Source: Curvibacter sp. GWA2_63_95 (GTDB taxonomy: Bacteria; Pseudomonadota; Gammaproteobacteria; Burkholderiales; Burkholderiaceae_C). Taken from it: a DNA stretch of 64,000 nt. Under the pieces are notes generated by a model. It saw only the letters and a program-made list of their open reading frames with translations, was not told the DNA's origin and ran no database searches. The number at the start of each line of letters is the position of its first letter. Position 1 is the stretch's first letter. The DNA lies in the NCBI GenBank assembly GCA_001795455.1, contig MGPB01000007.1, positions 53,174 to 117,173 on the forward strand, given 5' to 3'. This document shows, in pieces, positions 9,304-18,230 of this stretch. The position numbers and the translations under genes are program-made.

Positions 9304-9867
9304 ATGTTGCCAGGTCTTGACGTTGCTAATCTGCCAGCTGACGCCGTAGAAGTCGGCCGCATTGCGGATGCATGGGGTATCAAGGGCTGGTTCAAGGTTC
9401 TTCCCTACAGTGCTGATCCTGACGCGCTGTTCTCTTCCAAACGCTGGTTTCTCTTGCCTACTGAAAAAGGTGTTAAAACCTTTGTCGGTACTGGCGTGCT
9501 GTCCGTCAAGGAAGTCAAGGCGCACTCTGACTCCGTCGTGGCTTGCGCCGAAGGCGTATTGGACCGAAACACGGCTGAAGCCTTGCGTGGTGCGCGCATT
9601 TTTATTTCCCGTGCCAGTTTTCCTGCCGCCGCCGCCGACGAGTACTACTGGGTCGATCTCATTGGCCTGACTGTCATCAACCGCCAGGATGAAACGCTCG
9701 GTACCGTGCGCGAGCTGCTGTCCACCGGACCCCAAACGGTCCTGGTGCTGGAGTATGTGCAGGATGGCAAGGCGCAGGAGCGCATGATCCCCTTTGTTTC
9801 TGCGTATGTAGACTCGGTGGATCTTGCCGCCAAAAACATACGCGTGGACTGGCTCGCTGACTACTGA
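9304..9867 (+). CDS. rimM: Ribosome maturation factor RimM
   Basis: A 187-aa 16S rRNA processing/30S maturation factor that binds S19. The N-terminal barrel begins [18 protein letters not shown], and the PRC-barrel domain carries [11 protein letters not shown] and MIPFV. Starts at TTG 9295 and ATG 9304 are in frame; 9304 is preferred. No clear Shine-Dalgarno is visible, and a stem-loop precedes it. It lies in the rpsP operon, just before trmD. Confidence 0.96.
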   Translation: MLPGLDVANLPADAVEVGRIADAWGIKGWFKVLPYSADPDALFSSKRWFLLPTEKGVKTFVGTGVLSVKEVKAHSDSVVACAEGVLDRNTAEALRGARIFISRASFPAAAADEYYWVDLIGLTVINRQDETLGTVRELLSTGPQTVLVLEYVQDGKAQERMIPFVSAYVDSVDLAAKNIRVDWLADY

Positions 9868-9878
9868 TCGGCGTGCGT

Positions 9879-10625
9879 ATGCGCTTTGACGTCATCACGC
9901 TGTTTCCCGAGCTGTTTGCGCCCTTTCTCAAGGTCGGTATCACGCGCCGCGCCTACGAAAGCGGGCAGGTGCAGGTGCAGCTCACCAATCCCCGAGACTT
10001 TGCCACCGGCAATTACCGCCGCGTAGACGATCGCCCGTTCGGAGGCGGACCCGGCATGGTCATGATGGCCGAGCCGCTGGAGCAAGCGGTGCTGGCCATA
10101 CGCGCCAGCCGCAACGACCAAGCGCCGGTGCTGTTGTTCTCTCCCATTGGTCAAACCCTGAACCACGCAGCTGTGGAGCGGTGGTCTACCAGTGAGGGCG
10201 CCATTCTGGTGTGTGGTCGCTACGAAGGCATCGACCAGCGTTTCATCGACCGCTATGTCGATGGGCAAATCAGTCTGGGCGATTTTGTATTGTCAGGGGG
10301 GGAGTTGGCCGCCATGGCCATGCTGGATGCGATTGCGCGCCTGCAGCCCGGTGTGCTGATGGATGCCGATAGCCATCACCAGGACAGCTTCAATCCTGCG
10401 CTGGATGGTTTGTTGGACTGCCCGCACTACACCCGGCCCGAAACCTGGGCCGACTTGCCCGTGCCTGCGGTGTTGATGTCGGGTCACCATGCGCAAATCG
10501 AGTGCTGGCGGCGTGAGCAGCGCTTGGCGCTGACGGCACAGCACCGCCCTGATTTGCTGGACGTTGCGCGCCAGCAGGGGCTGCTGGACAAAGGTGATGA
10601 GCGATTCTTGGCTGGCAAGGTTTGA
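9879..10625 (+). CDS. trmD: tRNA (guanine37-N1)-methyltransferase
   Basis: SPOUT-class methyltransferase making m1G37 in tRNAs read by CNN codons, which prevents +1 frameshifting. The 248-aa protein starts [13 protein letters not shown] and has [11 protein letters not shown] (about residues 50-60), [11 protein letters not shown] and [13 protein letters not shown], forming the trefoil knot that binds S-adenosylmethionine. A GTG at 9873, six bases upstream, is an alternative start. It is the third gene of the operon. Confidence 0.97.
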   Translation: MRFDVITLFPELFAPFLKVGITRRAYESGQVQVQLTNPRDFATGNYRRVDDRPFGGGPGMVMMAEPLEQAVLAIRASRNDQAPVLLFSPIGQTLNHAAVERWSTSEGAILVCGRYEGIDQRFIDRYVDGQISLGDFVLSGGELAAMAMLDAIARLQPGVLMDADSHHQDSFNPALDGLLDCPHYTRPETWADLPVPAVLMSGHHAQIECWRREQRLALTAQHRPDLLDVARQQGLLDKGDERFLAGKV

Positions 10626-10637
10626 GCTTGCTATAAT
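10608..10637 (+). promoter_or_regulatory. Candidate internal promoter for rplS
   Basis: TTGGCT (10608-10613) and a perfect TATAAT (10632-10637) are 18 bp apart. The pair overlaps the trmD 3' end and would give rplS its own transcript with a leader of about 100 nt. Confidence 0.55.
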
Positions 10638-10740
10638 GGCGGGCTAACCGATCCTCTGCTCGGCCAGGCCACACTTCTTTGGGAAGATGCTGGTTGGTAC
10701 CAATTCCGGTGCCGGCGCTTGCAAGATCACGAAGGAAATC

Positions 10741-11112
10741 ATGAACCTGATCCAAACTCTTGAGCAAGAAGAAATTGCTCGCTTGGGTAAAACCATTCCC
10801 GAATTCGCACCCGGTGACACTGTTATCGTGAGCGTTAACGTTGTTGAAGGTACTCGCAAGCGCGTGCAGGCTTACGAAGGTGTGGTGATTGCCAAGCGCA
10901 ATCGCGGCCTGAACAGCGGCTTCATCGTGCGCAAAATCTCCAGCGGAGAAGGTGTGGAACGTACATTCCAGACCTACAGCCCTTTGATCGCCAGCATCGA
11001 AGTCAAGCGCCGTGGTGACGTGCGTCGTGCCAAGCTGTACTACCTGCGTGACCGCAGCGGCAAGTCGGCACGTATCAAGGAAAAACTGCCAGCGAAGAAG
11101 ACAGCCGCGTAA
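10741..11112 (+). CDS. rplS: 50S ribosomal protein L19
   Basis: A 123-aa L19 at the 30S-50S interface, with [20 protein letters not shown] at the start and the signature [28 protein letters not shown] at the end (quoted in pieces: [17 protein letters not shown] then [10 protein letters not shown]). The ATG at 10741 follows AAGGAAATC. An open frame extends to 10687, but the family N-terminus fixes the start here. It closes the rpsP operon and is followed by a strong terminator; a TATAAT upstream suggests extra expression. Confidence 0.98.
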   Translation: MNLIQTLEQEEIARLGKTIPEFAPGDTVIVSVNVVEGTRKRVQAYEGVVIAKRNRGLNSGFIVRKISSGEGVERTFQTYSPLIASIEVKRRGDVRRAKLYYLRDRSGKSARIKEKLPAKKTAA

Positions 11113-11132
11113 TTCAACGCCCTGTTTTCGTC

Positions 11133-11169
11133 AAAAGCCGCCCCAGCATCTGCCTGTGGCGGCTTTTTT
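11133..11169 (+). terminator. Rho-independent terminator after rplS
   Basis: AAAAGCCGCC pairs with GGCGGCTTTT and is followed by further Ts, 20 bp after the rplS stop. Confidence 0.88.
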
Positions 11170-11208
11170 CATGGTCCAGCCTGATGTCCTGTTTTGGAGT
11201 GGCATGGA

Positions 11209-11886
11209 GTGAGCAATCCGCCCTTGTTTGACCCGCGTACGGTTCCCGTTGTTGGGTGTGATGGACACCTTCCTGCCGTGCCTTTGGAGGCGTTGCAGGC
11301 CGCCGCCTTGCGCCGCCGCTTTGCGGCACCCAATGCGTGGACCCCGGAGCTGCGAGCCGAGCCGGCGTTCTCCAGCCGAGCGCCGACTGCGGCCTCCGTG
11401 CTCGTGCCGCTGGTGATGCGCAAGACCTTGACCGTCCTGCTGACGCATCGGACCAGCCATTTGTCCAGTCACTCCGGGCAGGTGGCTTTTCCGGGGGGCA
11501 AGGCAGATCCCGAGGATACGGATGCCGTGGCCACGGCGCTGCGGGAGGCAAAGGAAGAAATTGGCTTGGAACCCGGGCATGTGGAGGTGCTGGGCACGAT
11601 GCCGACGTACACCACAGGCAGTGCGTTTGTGGTGACGCCCGTGGTGGCGCTCGTGAGCGAGGCCATGATGGTAGAGGCCAACCCGAATGAAGTGGCCCGG
11701 ATATTCGAAGTGCCGCTGCCGTTCCTCATGGACCCCACCAACCACCGCCGCCACCGCGTGCAGTGGGAAGGGCATGAGCGTGAGTGGCTGTCCATGCCCT
11801 ACCACGACGGGCAGATGGAACACTTTATTTGGGGCGCGACCGCTGGCATGCTGCGCAATCTGTACCGTTTTCTGCAGGCGCACTGA
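11209..11886 (+). CDS. Nudix hydrolase, CoA pyrophosphatase type
   Basis: A 225-aa Nudix enzyme. The CoA-diphosphatase signature HRTSHLSSHSGQVAFPGG precedes the Nudix box, GKADPEDTDAVATALREA followed by KEEIG, so hydrolysis of CoA to phosphopantetheine and 3',5'-ADP is likely (NudL/YeaB type). I chose GTG 11209; an upstream TTG at 11194 is possible. It lies downstream of the rplS terminator. Its stop codon overlaps the -10-like TATGAT that probably drives the next gene. Confidence 0.88.
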   Translation: MSNPPLFDPRTVPVVGCDGHLPAVPLEALQAAALRRRFAAPNAWTPELRAEPAFSSRAPTAASVLVPLVMRKTLTVLLTHRTSHLSSHSGQVAFPGGKADPEDTDAVATALREAKEEIGLEPGHVEVLGTMPTYTTGSAFVVTPVVALVSEAMMVEANPNEVARIFEVPLPFLMDPTNHRRHRVQWEGHEREWLSMPYHDGQMEHFIWGATAGMLRNLYRFLQAH

Positions 11887-11887
11887 T

Positions 11888-11893
11888 TATGAT
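11888..11893 (+). promoter_or_regulatory. -10-like hexamer, leaderless start of the CobD/CbiB-like gene
   Basis: TATGAT ends 6 nt before the ATG at 11900. No Shine-Dalgarno sequence is present. Confidence 0.35.
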
Positions 11894-11899
11894 TGCCGC

Positions 11900-12820
11900 A
11901 TGAGTTTCATTGCCATTCTGTTAGCCCTGCTGTTGGAGCAGGCCAAGCCGCTGCCGCAGATCAATCCGGTGCACAACGTGGTGCGCAACTGGGTGCGCTG
12001 GGTCATGCGCAATTTTGATGCGGGCCGGCCCCAGCACGGCTGGCTGGCCTGGTCGTTGGCAGTGTTGGGTCCCTCGCTGGCGGTGCTGGCTGTGCATTGG
12101 CTGTTGGTGTTGCAGTTGGGCTGGGCAGTGGCTGTGGTGTGGAACGTGGTCATCCTGTATGCCACGCTGGGGTTTCGCCAGTTCAGCCACCATTTCACGC
12201 TGGTGCGTGACGCCTTGCTTGCCGGGGATGAGACTGCGGCGCGCGAAGCCCTGGCGCAGTGGATGCGTATTGACACCAGTGCCTTGCCACGTAGCGAGAT
12301 GGTGCGCCATGTGATTGAGCACTCGGTGCTCAGTGCCCACCGGCATGTTTTTGGGGTGTTCGCCTGGTATTCCCTGCTCACCGCTGTGGGCTTGGGGCCG
12401 GCTGGTGCCGTGTTTTACCGGGTGAGCGAGTATGTGGCGGTGTTTGCCAAGCGTACGCCGCGGCCCGAAGCTGCTCCGCTGAGCGATGCGGTGCGTAGCC
12501 AGGCGCAGCGTGCATGGGCTGTGATCGACTGGCTGCCCGCGCGTGTGACCGCGCTGAGTTTTGCCTTTGTCGGCAGTTTTGAAGAGGCCGTGGATAGCTG
12601 GCGCCGTCATGAGGCCGTGCACCCGCTGGACAACGACGGCGTGGTGTTGGCCGCCACCGCCGGTGCGGTGAATGTGCGCCTTGGGGAGAACGACCCGGTC
12701 GCCAGTGGCCAGGTGCCAGAGCCGGCCCATTTGCGTGCCGTGGTGGGGCTTGTGTGGCGCACCGTGGTGATGTGGATGGTGTTTCTGGCGTTGCTCTCGG
12801 TGGCACGCCTGATCGGTTAA
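11900..12820 (+). CDS. CobD/CbiB-family membrane protein
   Basis: A 306-aa integral membrane protein related to CobD/CbiB, the adenosylcobinamide-phosphate synthase family (also AmpE-like). The N-terminus MSFIAILLALLLEQAKPLP, the central SALPRSEMVRHVIEHSVLSAHRHVFG and a C-terminal membrane anchor are typical of the version found in betaproteobacteria. No other cobalamin genes are nearby, so a role in B12 synthesis is doubtful. Three to five hydrophobic segments are visible. Initiation may be leaderless (TATGAT six bases upstream). Confidence 0.75.
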   Translation: MSFIAILLALLLEQAKPLPQINPVHNVVRNWVRWVMRNFDAGRPQHGWLAWSLAVLGPSLAVLAVHWLLVLQLGWAVAVVWNVVILYATLGFRQFSHHFTLVRDALLAGDETAAREALAQWMRIDTSALPRSEMVRHVIEHSVLSAHRHVFGVFAWYSLLTAVGLGPAGAVFYRVSEYVAVFAKRTPRPEAAPLSDAVRSQAQRAWAVIDWLPARVTALSFAFVGSFEEAVDSWRRHEAVHPLDNDGVVLAATAGAVNVRLGENDPVASGQVPEPAHLRAVVGLVWRTVVMWMVFLALLSVARLIG

Positions 12821-12830
12821 ACCGTTGTAC

Positions 12831-13760
12831 TCAGTAACGGGTCTGTGAGAGTTCGGCGAACAGGTCGTTATAAATTTTGTAGCGGTTCGCGCTGATTCCA
12901 TGCGCTACAGCGCCTTCTTTGACCTTGGAAATCACGCCGCAGCCCGGCTCGTGCAAGTGGCTGCAGTTGTAGAACTTGCAGGCCTGCGCATGTGCCTTGA
13001 TGTCGGGCATCAGGCTGGCCAGGTGCATGGGCTCAATGTGGTTGAGGCCAAACTCCTGAAACCCCGGTGAGTCGATTACGGCCGTGGTTCGGGCCGCATC
13101 CACCCAGTACAGATTGGTACTGGTGGTGGTGTGCTTGCCGGAATTCAGCGCGGTGGAAATCTCGTTGGTCAGCACCTGCGCATTGGGAATCAGCCGGTTG
13201 ATCAGCGTGCTTTTGCCCGAGCCGGATGGTCCCAGCACCAGGGTCGTCTTGCCTTGCATCAAGGGCATCAGTGCATCGAGTTCGGTGGCACTGATGTCTT
13301 CTGCTTTGGGCTTGAGCGCGAGAGGGACCACTTGGTAGCCCATGTCGCGGTACACACCCATGCGCTCCCAGGCGCGGCCAAAGGGCTCGGCCAAATCACT
13401 TTTGTTGAGGGCGATGATGGGGCGGATCTTCTCGGCCTCGGCGGCAATCAGCGCGCGGCACAGTTGGCTCTCGGAAAACTCGGGTTCGGCCGCAATCAGG
13501 ATGAGCACCTGGTCCAGATTGGCAGCAAAAGACTTGGTGCGGATCTCGTCCTGTCGGTAAAACAGGTTGCGACGCGGCAACACTTTCTCAATCGTGCCCT
13601 CGTCTTGCGTGGCCTGCCAGAGCACCTGGTCACCGACCACGGTCTGGCTTTTCTTGCCACGTGGGTGGCAGATCAGGCGGCGGCCATCGGGGGTTTCCAC
13701 CCACACGTGGCGGCCGTGGCCTGCCACGACGATTCCGGGTTCCAGTTGGGGCGCAGCCAA
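12831..13760 (-). CDS. rsgA: Ribosome small-subunit-dependent GTPase A
   Basis: Circularly permuted GTPase that checks late 30S assembly. The 309-aa protein has an OB fold at the N-terminus, then G motifs in permuted order: NKSD (G4), GPSGSGKST (G1), HTTTS (G2) and DSPG (G3). A zinc knuckle, CKFYNCSHLHEPGC, follows at the C-terminus. The start is a TTG at 13760 with TAAGG seven bases upstream; that site overlaps the phhB stop codon, and an in-frame TGA rules out earlier starts. It is downstream of phhB in the same direction. Confidence 0.95.
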   Translation of the reverse strand: MAAPQLEPGIVVAGHGRHVWVETPDGRRLICHPRGKKSQTVVGDQVLWQATQDEGTIEKVLPRRNLFYRQDEIRTKSFAANLDQVLILIAAEPEFSESQLCRALIAAEAEKIRPIIALNKSDLAEPFGRAWERMGVYRDMGYQVVPLALKPKAEDISATELDALMPLMQGKTTLVLGPSGSGKSTLINRLIPNAQVLTNEISTALNSGKHTTTSTNLYWVDAARTTAVIDSPGFQEFGLNHIEPMHLASLMPDIKAHAQACKFYNCSHLHEPGCGVISKVKEGAVAHGISANRYKIYNDLFAELSQTRY

Positions 13761-13768
13761 AGCGGGCC

Positions 13769-14107
13769 TTAGGTTGGCAGCAGCGCGTCAACCAGCGCAG
13801 CGCATTCAAAGTCGGAGCGTGACACGCCATGCACGTCATGCGTGTTGAAACGCACGCTGCAACTGCCGTAAGTCACCAGCAGTTCGGGGTGGTGGTCTTG
13901 CTGCTCGGCAATAAAAGCCAGCGCATTGACAAACGCCATCGTCTTGAGAAAGTTGTCGAAGCGGTAGGTCTTTTCGATGGCCACGTCAGCGCCATCGCCA
14001 TGCAGTTTCCAGCCTTCCACTTTGGCCAGGTTTGCTATGATTTGTGTAGCTGTCAGCGCAGTGCGGACGGGGGCTGGTGGCATTTTTTGTTTCAAATCTT
14101 GGGTCAT
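13769..14107 (-). CDS. phhB: Pterin-4-alpha-carbinolamine dehydratase
   Basis: A 112-aa DCoH/PhhB enzyme that dehydrates 4a-hydroxytetrahydrobiopterin during phenylalanine hydroxylation. The active-site segment EQQDHHPELLVTYGSCSV, then HDVHGVSRSDFECA, is complete. The N-terminal residues 8-25 are encoded by a copy of the 54-bp repeat, so this part is probably not conserved. The ATG is one base from the stop of the M48 protease gene, indicating coupling. No phenylalanine hydroxylase gene is in the window. Confidence 0.9.
   Translation of the reverse strand: MTQDLKQKMPPAPVRTALTATQIIANLAKVEGWKLHGDGADVAIEKTYRFDNFLKTMAFVNALAFIAEQQDHHPELLVTYGSCSVRFNTHDVHGVSRSDFECAALVDALLPT
14034..14087 (-). repeat. 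54-bp dispersed repeat, copy R11 (inside phhB)
   Basis: Minus-strand copy in the same orientation as phhB. It keeps CCAGCCC, TGCGCTGACAGCTA and ATAGC, and is read in frame as ..PPAPVRTALTATQIIA.., using the same codon phase as the other coding copies. Confidence 0.65.
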
Positions 14108-14108
14108 G

Positions 14109-15398
14109 TCAGGTTCCTGCAGGGGTCAGCATGCGGCCCAGGCGCTCGGAAGCGGGCGGGTGCGAGTAGTAAAACTTCACGTACACCGGATCGGGTGTGA
14201 GCGTGGATGCATTGTCCTTGTAGAGCTTGAGCAGCGCGGAGGACAGGTCGGCACCGCTGGTGTGGGCCACCGCATAGGCATCGGCCTCGAACTCGTGTTT
14301 GCGCGACAGCTGCGCAAACACCGGGCCGACAAAGCTGCCCAAGAGTGGCAGCACCATCATGAACAGCAGCAGGGCCAGCGCATCGTTGGCGCCGGTCATG
14401 CTGGGTACTACGCCCAGGCCCGTGTAGAACCAGACCTGCTGGCTGACCCAGCCCAGCAGCGCAAAACCCAGCAGGCTCAGGCCAAACAGCGACACCATGC
14501 GCTTGACGATGTGTTTGTGCTTGAAGTGCCCCAGCTCATGCGCCAGTACCGCGTCCACTTCTGCGGGGCTGAGCTGCGCCAGCAGGGTGTCGTAGAACAC
14601 CACGCGCTTGGAGGCACCAAAGCCGGTGAAGTAGGCATTGGCATGTGCGCTGCGCTTGCTGCCGTCCATCACATAAAAGCCTTTGGAGGTGAAACCGCAG
14701 CGCGCCATGAGGGCGCTCACGCGGTCTTTGAGTGCCGCGTCGTCCAAAGGCTTGAACTGGTTGAACAGCGGTGCAATCCAGGTGGGGTAGACCAGCAGCA
14801 TGAGCAGATTGAAACCCATCCACACGCCCCAGGTCCAGACCCACCAGTAAGCGCCCGTGGCACCCATCATCCACACCACGAGGGCGGCAATCGGCAGGCC
14901 GATGATGGCGCCCACCAAGCTGGACTTGAGCAAGTCTTGCAGCCAAAGTTTGGGCGTGGTCTTGTTGAAGCCAAAGCGCTGCTCCAGCACAAAGGTGCGG
15001 TATAGCGTGAAGGGCAGGTCCAGCACCGAGCCGATCACCATGAACGCGGCCAGCAACGCTACCTGCTGCAGCACGCCCGGGGCCATCCATTCCAACAACG
15101 TCTGGTTCAGCCACGACAGACCGCCCAGCAGCGTCCACCCCAACACCACGGCCGTACCAAACGCCAGTTCCAGCAAGCCCAGGCGCCCTTGGGCGATGGT
15201 GTAGTCGGCGGCTTTGTGGTGGGCCTCCAGGCTGATCTGATCCTGGAAGGCGGCGGGCACCGTGTCGCGGTGCAGGGCCACGTGGCGCACCTGGCGTGTG
15301 GCCAGCCAGAATTTGAGGATGACGCTGGCCATCAAAGCCAGGGCAAAGAGGGCTGTCATCAGCACGGAATAGTTGGGCACGGGGGAAGCATCTGTCAT
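14109..15398 (-). CDS. M48 family metallopeptidase, Ste24/CAAX-protease type
   Basis: A 429-aa integral membrane zinc protease. The zinc motif HELGHFKHKH lies near residue 285, and the third ligand is in SRKHEFEADAYAV. The N-terminal half has several membrane spans and matches the M48 N-terminal domain of Ste24-type enzymes. Bacterial members are thought to act in membrane protein quality control. The ATG at 15398 is divergent from orn with only 36 bp between them, and TAAACT lies 8 nt upstream, so a near-leaderless mRNA is likely. The phhB gene follows directly. Confidence 0.9.
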   Translation of the reverse strand: MTDASPVPNYSVLMTALFALALMASVILKFWLATRQVRHVALHRDTVPAAFQDQISLEAHHKAADYTIAQGRLGLLELAFGTAVVLGWTLLGGLSWLNQTLLEWMAPGVLQQVALLAAFMVIGSVLDLPFTLYRTFVLEQRFGFNKTTPKLWLQDLLKSSLVGAIIGLPIAALVVWMMGATGAYWWVWTWGVWMGFNLLMLLVYPTWIAPLFNQFKPLDDAALKDRVSALMARCGFTSKGFYVMDGSKRSAHANAYFTGFGASKRVVFYDTLLAQLSPAEVDAVLAHELGHFKHKHIVKRMVSLFGLSLLGFALLGWVSQQVWFYTGLGVVPSMTGANDALALLLFMMVLPLLGSFVGPVFAQLSRKHEFEADAYAVAHTSGADLSSALLKLYKDNASTLTPDPVYVKFYYSHPPASERLGRMLTPAGT

Positions 15399-15406
15399 GG
15401 CGCGAG

Positions 15407-15412
15407 AGTTTA
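15407..15412 (-). promoter_or_regulatory. -10-like hexamer of the M48 protease gene
   Basis: TAAACT on the minus strand, 8 nt before the ATG at 15398. Confidence 0.35.
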
Positions 15413-15422
15413 GGCCATCGGC

Positions 15423-15428
15423 GACAAT
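15423..15428 (+). promoter_or_regulatory. -10-like hexamer, leaderless start of orn
   Basis: GACAAT ends 6 nt before the orn ATG, which has no Shine-Dalgarno sequence. The region also serves the divergent M48 gene. Confidence 0.35.
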
Positions 15429-15434
15429 GCCGGC

Positions 15435-16016
15435 ATGGCTGAATCCAACACCCCCACAAGCCCTGTATTGGCAAAATCCGACAAAAACCTGGTCTGGCTG
15501 GACTGCGAAATGACCGGCCTCGATCCTGAGGTCGACCGCATCATTGAGATCGCCGTCATAGTGACCGATCCCCACCTTGGAAACCGCGTGGAGGGCCCTG
15601 TGTTTGTGATCCACCAGACCGATGCCCAACTGGACAAAATGGACGCCTGGAACAAGGGTACCCATGGCAAGAGCGGCCTGATCGACAAGGTCAAGGCCTC
15701 TACCACCACCGAAGCCGAGGCCGAAGCGGCGCTGATCGCTTTTCTTGGGCAGTACGTGCCCGCCAACGGCTCGCCCATGTGTGGCAACAGCATTGGCCAA
15801 GACCGCCGCTTCCTCGTGAAGTACATGCCCAAGCTGGAGGCGTTCTTCCACTACCGCAACCTGGACGTGAGCACACTCAAGGAGCTGGCCAAACGCTGGA
15901 AGCCCGGTGTGGCCGAGTCCTTCAAGAAGCAACAAAAGCACACGGCGCTGGCCGATGTGCACGAGTCGGTGGACGAACTGGCGCACTACCGGACCCACTT
16001 TTTAAAATTGGATTAG
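15435..16016 (+). CDS. orn: Oligoribonuclease
   Basis: 3'-5' exoribonuclease of the DEDDh family that degrades 2- to 5-nt RNAs and pGpG. The 193-aa protein contains [14 protein letters not shown] (D, E), [12 protein letters not shown] (D) and [14 protein letters not shown] (H and final D). An extra 15 or so residues precede the usual start, so an internal start is possible, but the ATG at 15435 has a well-placed -10-like GACAAT. It is divergent from the M48 protease gene. Confidence 0.96.
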   Translation: MAESNTPTSPVLAKSDKNLVWLDCEMTGLDPEVDRIIEIAVIVTDPHLGNRVEGPVFVIHQTDAQLDKMDAWNKGTHGKSGLIDKVKASTTTEAEAEAALIAFLGQYVPANGSPMCGNSIGQDRRFLVKYMPKLEAFFHYRNLDVSTLKELAKRWKPGVAESFKKQQKHTALADVHESVDELAHYRTHFLKLD

Positions 16017-16256
16017 GTAGAAACCCGAATCCATGCCATAATCGCAGGCTTCGCAGGCTTCGCTGGTAACGCAGTTGGCGGCCAGCGAATCTTGTACATC
16101 TCCCTTCATTCACCGGGCTCGCTTTTCCAAGCGATATACGCCCCCAGCACTGAGACCCCCACGGCGGGGCAGAGCAGGTTCCGTTTGATGGTTGATGTTT
16201 TTTAACCATTGACGGAGCAGTCGCACAACCTGCGGCGCTCGCGTGTGAGAAAAAAT
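16017..16256 (+). other. Long gene-free leader before the DEAD-box helicase
   Basis: 240 bp without a supported gene. It holds a short tandem GCAGGCTTC GCAGGCTTC (about 16046-16063), a possible -10 CATAAT (16037-16042) and GC-rich stretches that could fold. Cold-shock helicase genes often carry long structured leaders, so a regulatory 5' UTR is plausible. Nothing more specific is visible. Confidence 0.35.
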
Positions 16257-18209
16257 ATGACTGACGCTTTTGAAGTGACAGGCGAATTCGCGCCTGCCGA
16301 AAACCTTTCCGTTCCCGCCAATACTGTGGAATCCACTGGCGAAACCGCCGAGCTGGACGCTGCTGACGCAGTGGAAACTGTCGAGGCCCCCAACGGCTTC
16401 GTCGAATTGGGCTTGGCGCCTGAGCTGGTGCAAGCCTGTAAAGACCTGGGCTACACCCAACCCACCGTTGTGCAAAGCAAGGCCATTCCTTTGGCCATGG
16501 GCTCCGGCGCGACCAAAGACCAGGCTGCCAAGTACATCGACCTGATGGTGTCCAGCCAGACCGGCTCTGGCAAGACGGCCGCCTTCTTGCTGCCCGTGCT
16601 GCACACCCTGCTGACCCAACTGGCCCAAGCCGAAGCCGATGAGCGCGCCGAGTTTGATCGCCTGACCGCTGAAGCCCTGGCCAAGGGTGAACCCGCGCCC
16701 AAGCGCCCCAAGCGCAAGGACCCCACCAATGTCCGCAACTTCAAAGCACCTACCCCTGGCGCCCTGATCGTTTGCCCCACCCGCGAACTGGCCCAGCAAG
16801 TGGCACACGATGCGATCGACCTCGTGCAACACTGCCGTGGTCTGCGCGTGGCCAACATCGTGGGCGGCATGCCTTACCAGTTGCAAATTGCCAAGCTGCA
16901 AAACGCCAACTTGGTGGTGGCCACACCTGGCCGTCTGCTGGACCTGCAACGCTCCATGCAAATCAAGCTGGATCAAGTCCAGTTCTTGGTGGTGGACGAA
17001 GCCGACCGCATGCTGGATCTGGGCTTCTCCGATGACCTGGCTGAAATCAACCAGCTGACCATTGGCCGCAAGCAGACCATGATGTTCAGCGCGACCTTCG
17101 CCCCCCGCATTCAGCAGCTCGCTGCCCGCGTGATGCGCGAACCCCAGCGCGTGACCATCGACAGCCCGCAGGAAAAACACGCGAACATCAAGCAAGTGCT
17201 GCATTGGGCCGACAACGCCCAGCACAAGCGCAAGCTGCTGGACCACTGGTTGCGCGACACCAGCATCAACCAGGCCATCATTTTTGCCAGCACCCAAATC
17301 GAGTGCGACGGCTTGGCCAACGACCTGCAGCAAGACGGCTTTGACGCCGTGGCCCTGCACGGTGCCCTGAGCCAGGGCCTGCGCAACCGCCGCCTGATGG
17401 CGCTGCGCCAAGGCCAGGTGCAATTCCTGGTGGCAACGGACGTGGCAGCCCGCGGTATTGACGTGCCCACCATCACCCACGTGTTCAACTTTGGCCTGCC
17501 GATGAAGGCCGAGGACTACACCCACCGTATCGGTCGTACCGGCCGTGCCGGTCGCGATGGTTTGGCCATCACCTTTGCCGAAATGCGCGATCGCCGCAAG
17601 ATTTTCGACATCGAAGCCTACAGCCGCCAGCCGATCAAGGCCGAGACCATTCCTGGTCTGGAGCCCCAGCAGCGTGCACCAGAATCACGCCCAAGCTTTG
17701 CTGGCCGTGGCAACGGTGGCGGCTTCGGCGGCGACCGTGACCGCAAGTTCGGCAACGGCCCCCGTGAAGGTGGCTTTGGTGGCAACCGCGGCAATGGCGG
17801 CGGCTTTGGTGGTGGCAACCGTGGTTTCGGTGGACGCCCTGAAGGCGGTGGCCGTGGTTTTGGCGACAGTGCCCGTGATTTCGGTGGCGCAGCCAAAGAA
17901 GGCTTCAGCTACGAACGCAAGGGCGGTTTCAACGACCGCTTTGCTGGCCAAGGCGCTCCCCGCGGTGATGCACGTCCTCCCCGTGGCGACTTCCAGCCTC
18001 GCGGTGACTTCCATGCCCCACGTGGCGATTTCGGCGCCCCTCGCGGTGACTTTGGTGCTCCCCGTGGTGACTTCGGTGCACCGCGCGGCGACTTTGCGGC
18101 CCGCAAGCCTGCCTTCGGCAAGCCTACCGGCTTTGCCAAGCCCGGCAACGGCGGCAAGGTGTTTGTGCCCCGTGACGCCAAGAAGCGTCCCGCTCGCAAC
18201 ACCGACTAA
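16257..18209 (+). CDS. DEAD-box ATP-dependent RNA helicase (RhlE/DeaD type)
   Basis: A 650-aa RNA helicase for ribosome assembly or RNA turnover. Motifs in order are the Q-motif region GYTQPTVVQSKAI, SSQTGSGKT, PTRELA, VVDEADRMLDLGF, SAT, ARGID and HRIGRTGRAG. About 45 charged residues are inserted between motifs I and Ia (..AEADERAEFDRLTAEALAKG..). The last 200 residues are Gly/Arg-rich, ending in six PRGDF units and a basic tail, a typical RNA-binding extension. ATG 16257 is preferred to a TTG at 16209. The long leader suggests post-transcriptional control, perhaps by cold. Confidence 0.93.
   Translation: MTDAFEVTGEFAPAENLSVPANTVESTGETAELDAADAVETVEAPNGFVELGLAPELVQACKDLGYTQPTVVQSKAIPLAMGSGATKDQAAKYIDLMVSSQTGSGKTAAFLLPVLHTLLTQLAQAEADERAEFDRLTAEALAKGEPAPKRPKRKDPTNVRNFKAPTPGALIVCPTRELAQQVAHDAIDLVQHCRGLRVANIVGGMPYQLQIAKLQNANLVVATPGRLLDLQRSMQIKLDQVQFLVVDEADRMLDLGFSDDLAEINQLTIGRKQTMMFSATFAPRIQQLAARVMREPQRVTIDSPQEKHANIKQVLHWADNAQHKRKLLDHWLRDTSINQAIIFASTQIECDGLANDLQQDGFDAVALHGALSQGLRNRRLMALRQGQVQFLVATDVAARGIDVPTITHVFNFGLPMKAEDYTHRIGRTGRAGRDGLAITFAEMRDRRKIFDIEAYSRQPIKAETIPGLEPQQRAPESRPSFAGRGNGGGFGGDRDRKFGNGPREGGFGGNRGNGGGFGGGNRGFGGRPEGGGRGFGDSARDFGGAAKEGFSYERKGGFNDRFAGQGAPRGDARPPRGDFQPRGDFHAPRGDFGAPRGDFGAPRGDFGAPRGDFAARKPAFGKPTGFAKPGNGGKVFVPRDAKKRPARNTD
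17976..18095 (+). repeat. Tandem coding repeat (PRGDF units)
   Basis: Six units of about 18-21 bp encode PPRGDFQ, PRGDFH, and then APRGDF four times, joined by G. The last three units are nearly identical, so slippage may vary the copy number between strains. Confidence 0.85.
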
Positions 18210-18230
18210 TCTGTCCTGGTTCGCCCAGTC

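Noticed and set aside
10637..10740. rplS leader as a known ribosomal-protein leader motif
   Set aside because: I could not make out a stable conserved fold by eye; only the TATAAT promoter is supported.
11900..12820. Assignment of the CobD/CbiB-like gene to cobalamin synthesis
   Set aside because: No other cobalamin gene or B12 riboswitch is visible, so only family membership is claimed.
16046..16063. Short direct repeat GCAGGCTTC x2 as a regulatory site
   Set aside because: Two 9-bp copies alone are too weak; it is noted only as content of the leader.
17976..18095. Regularly spaced repeats considered as a CRISPR array
   Set aside because: The units are contiguous, without spacers, and encode PRGDF in frame within the helicase.
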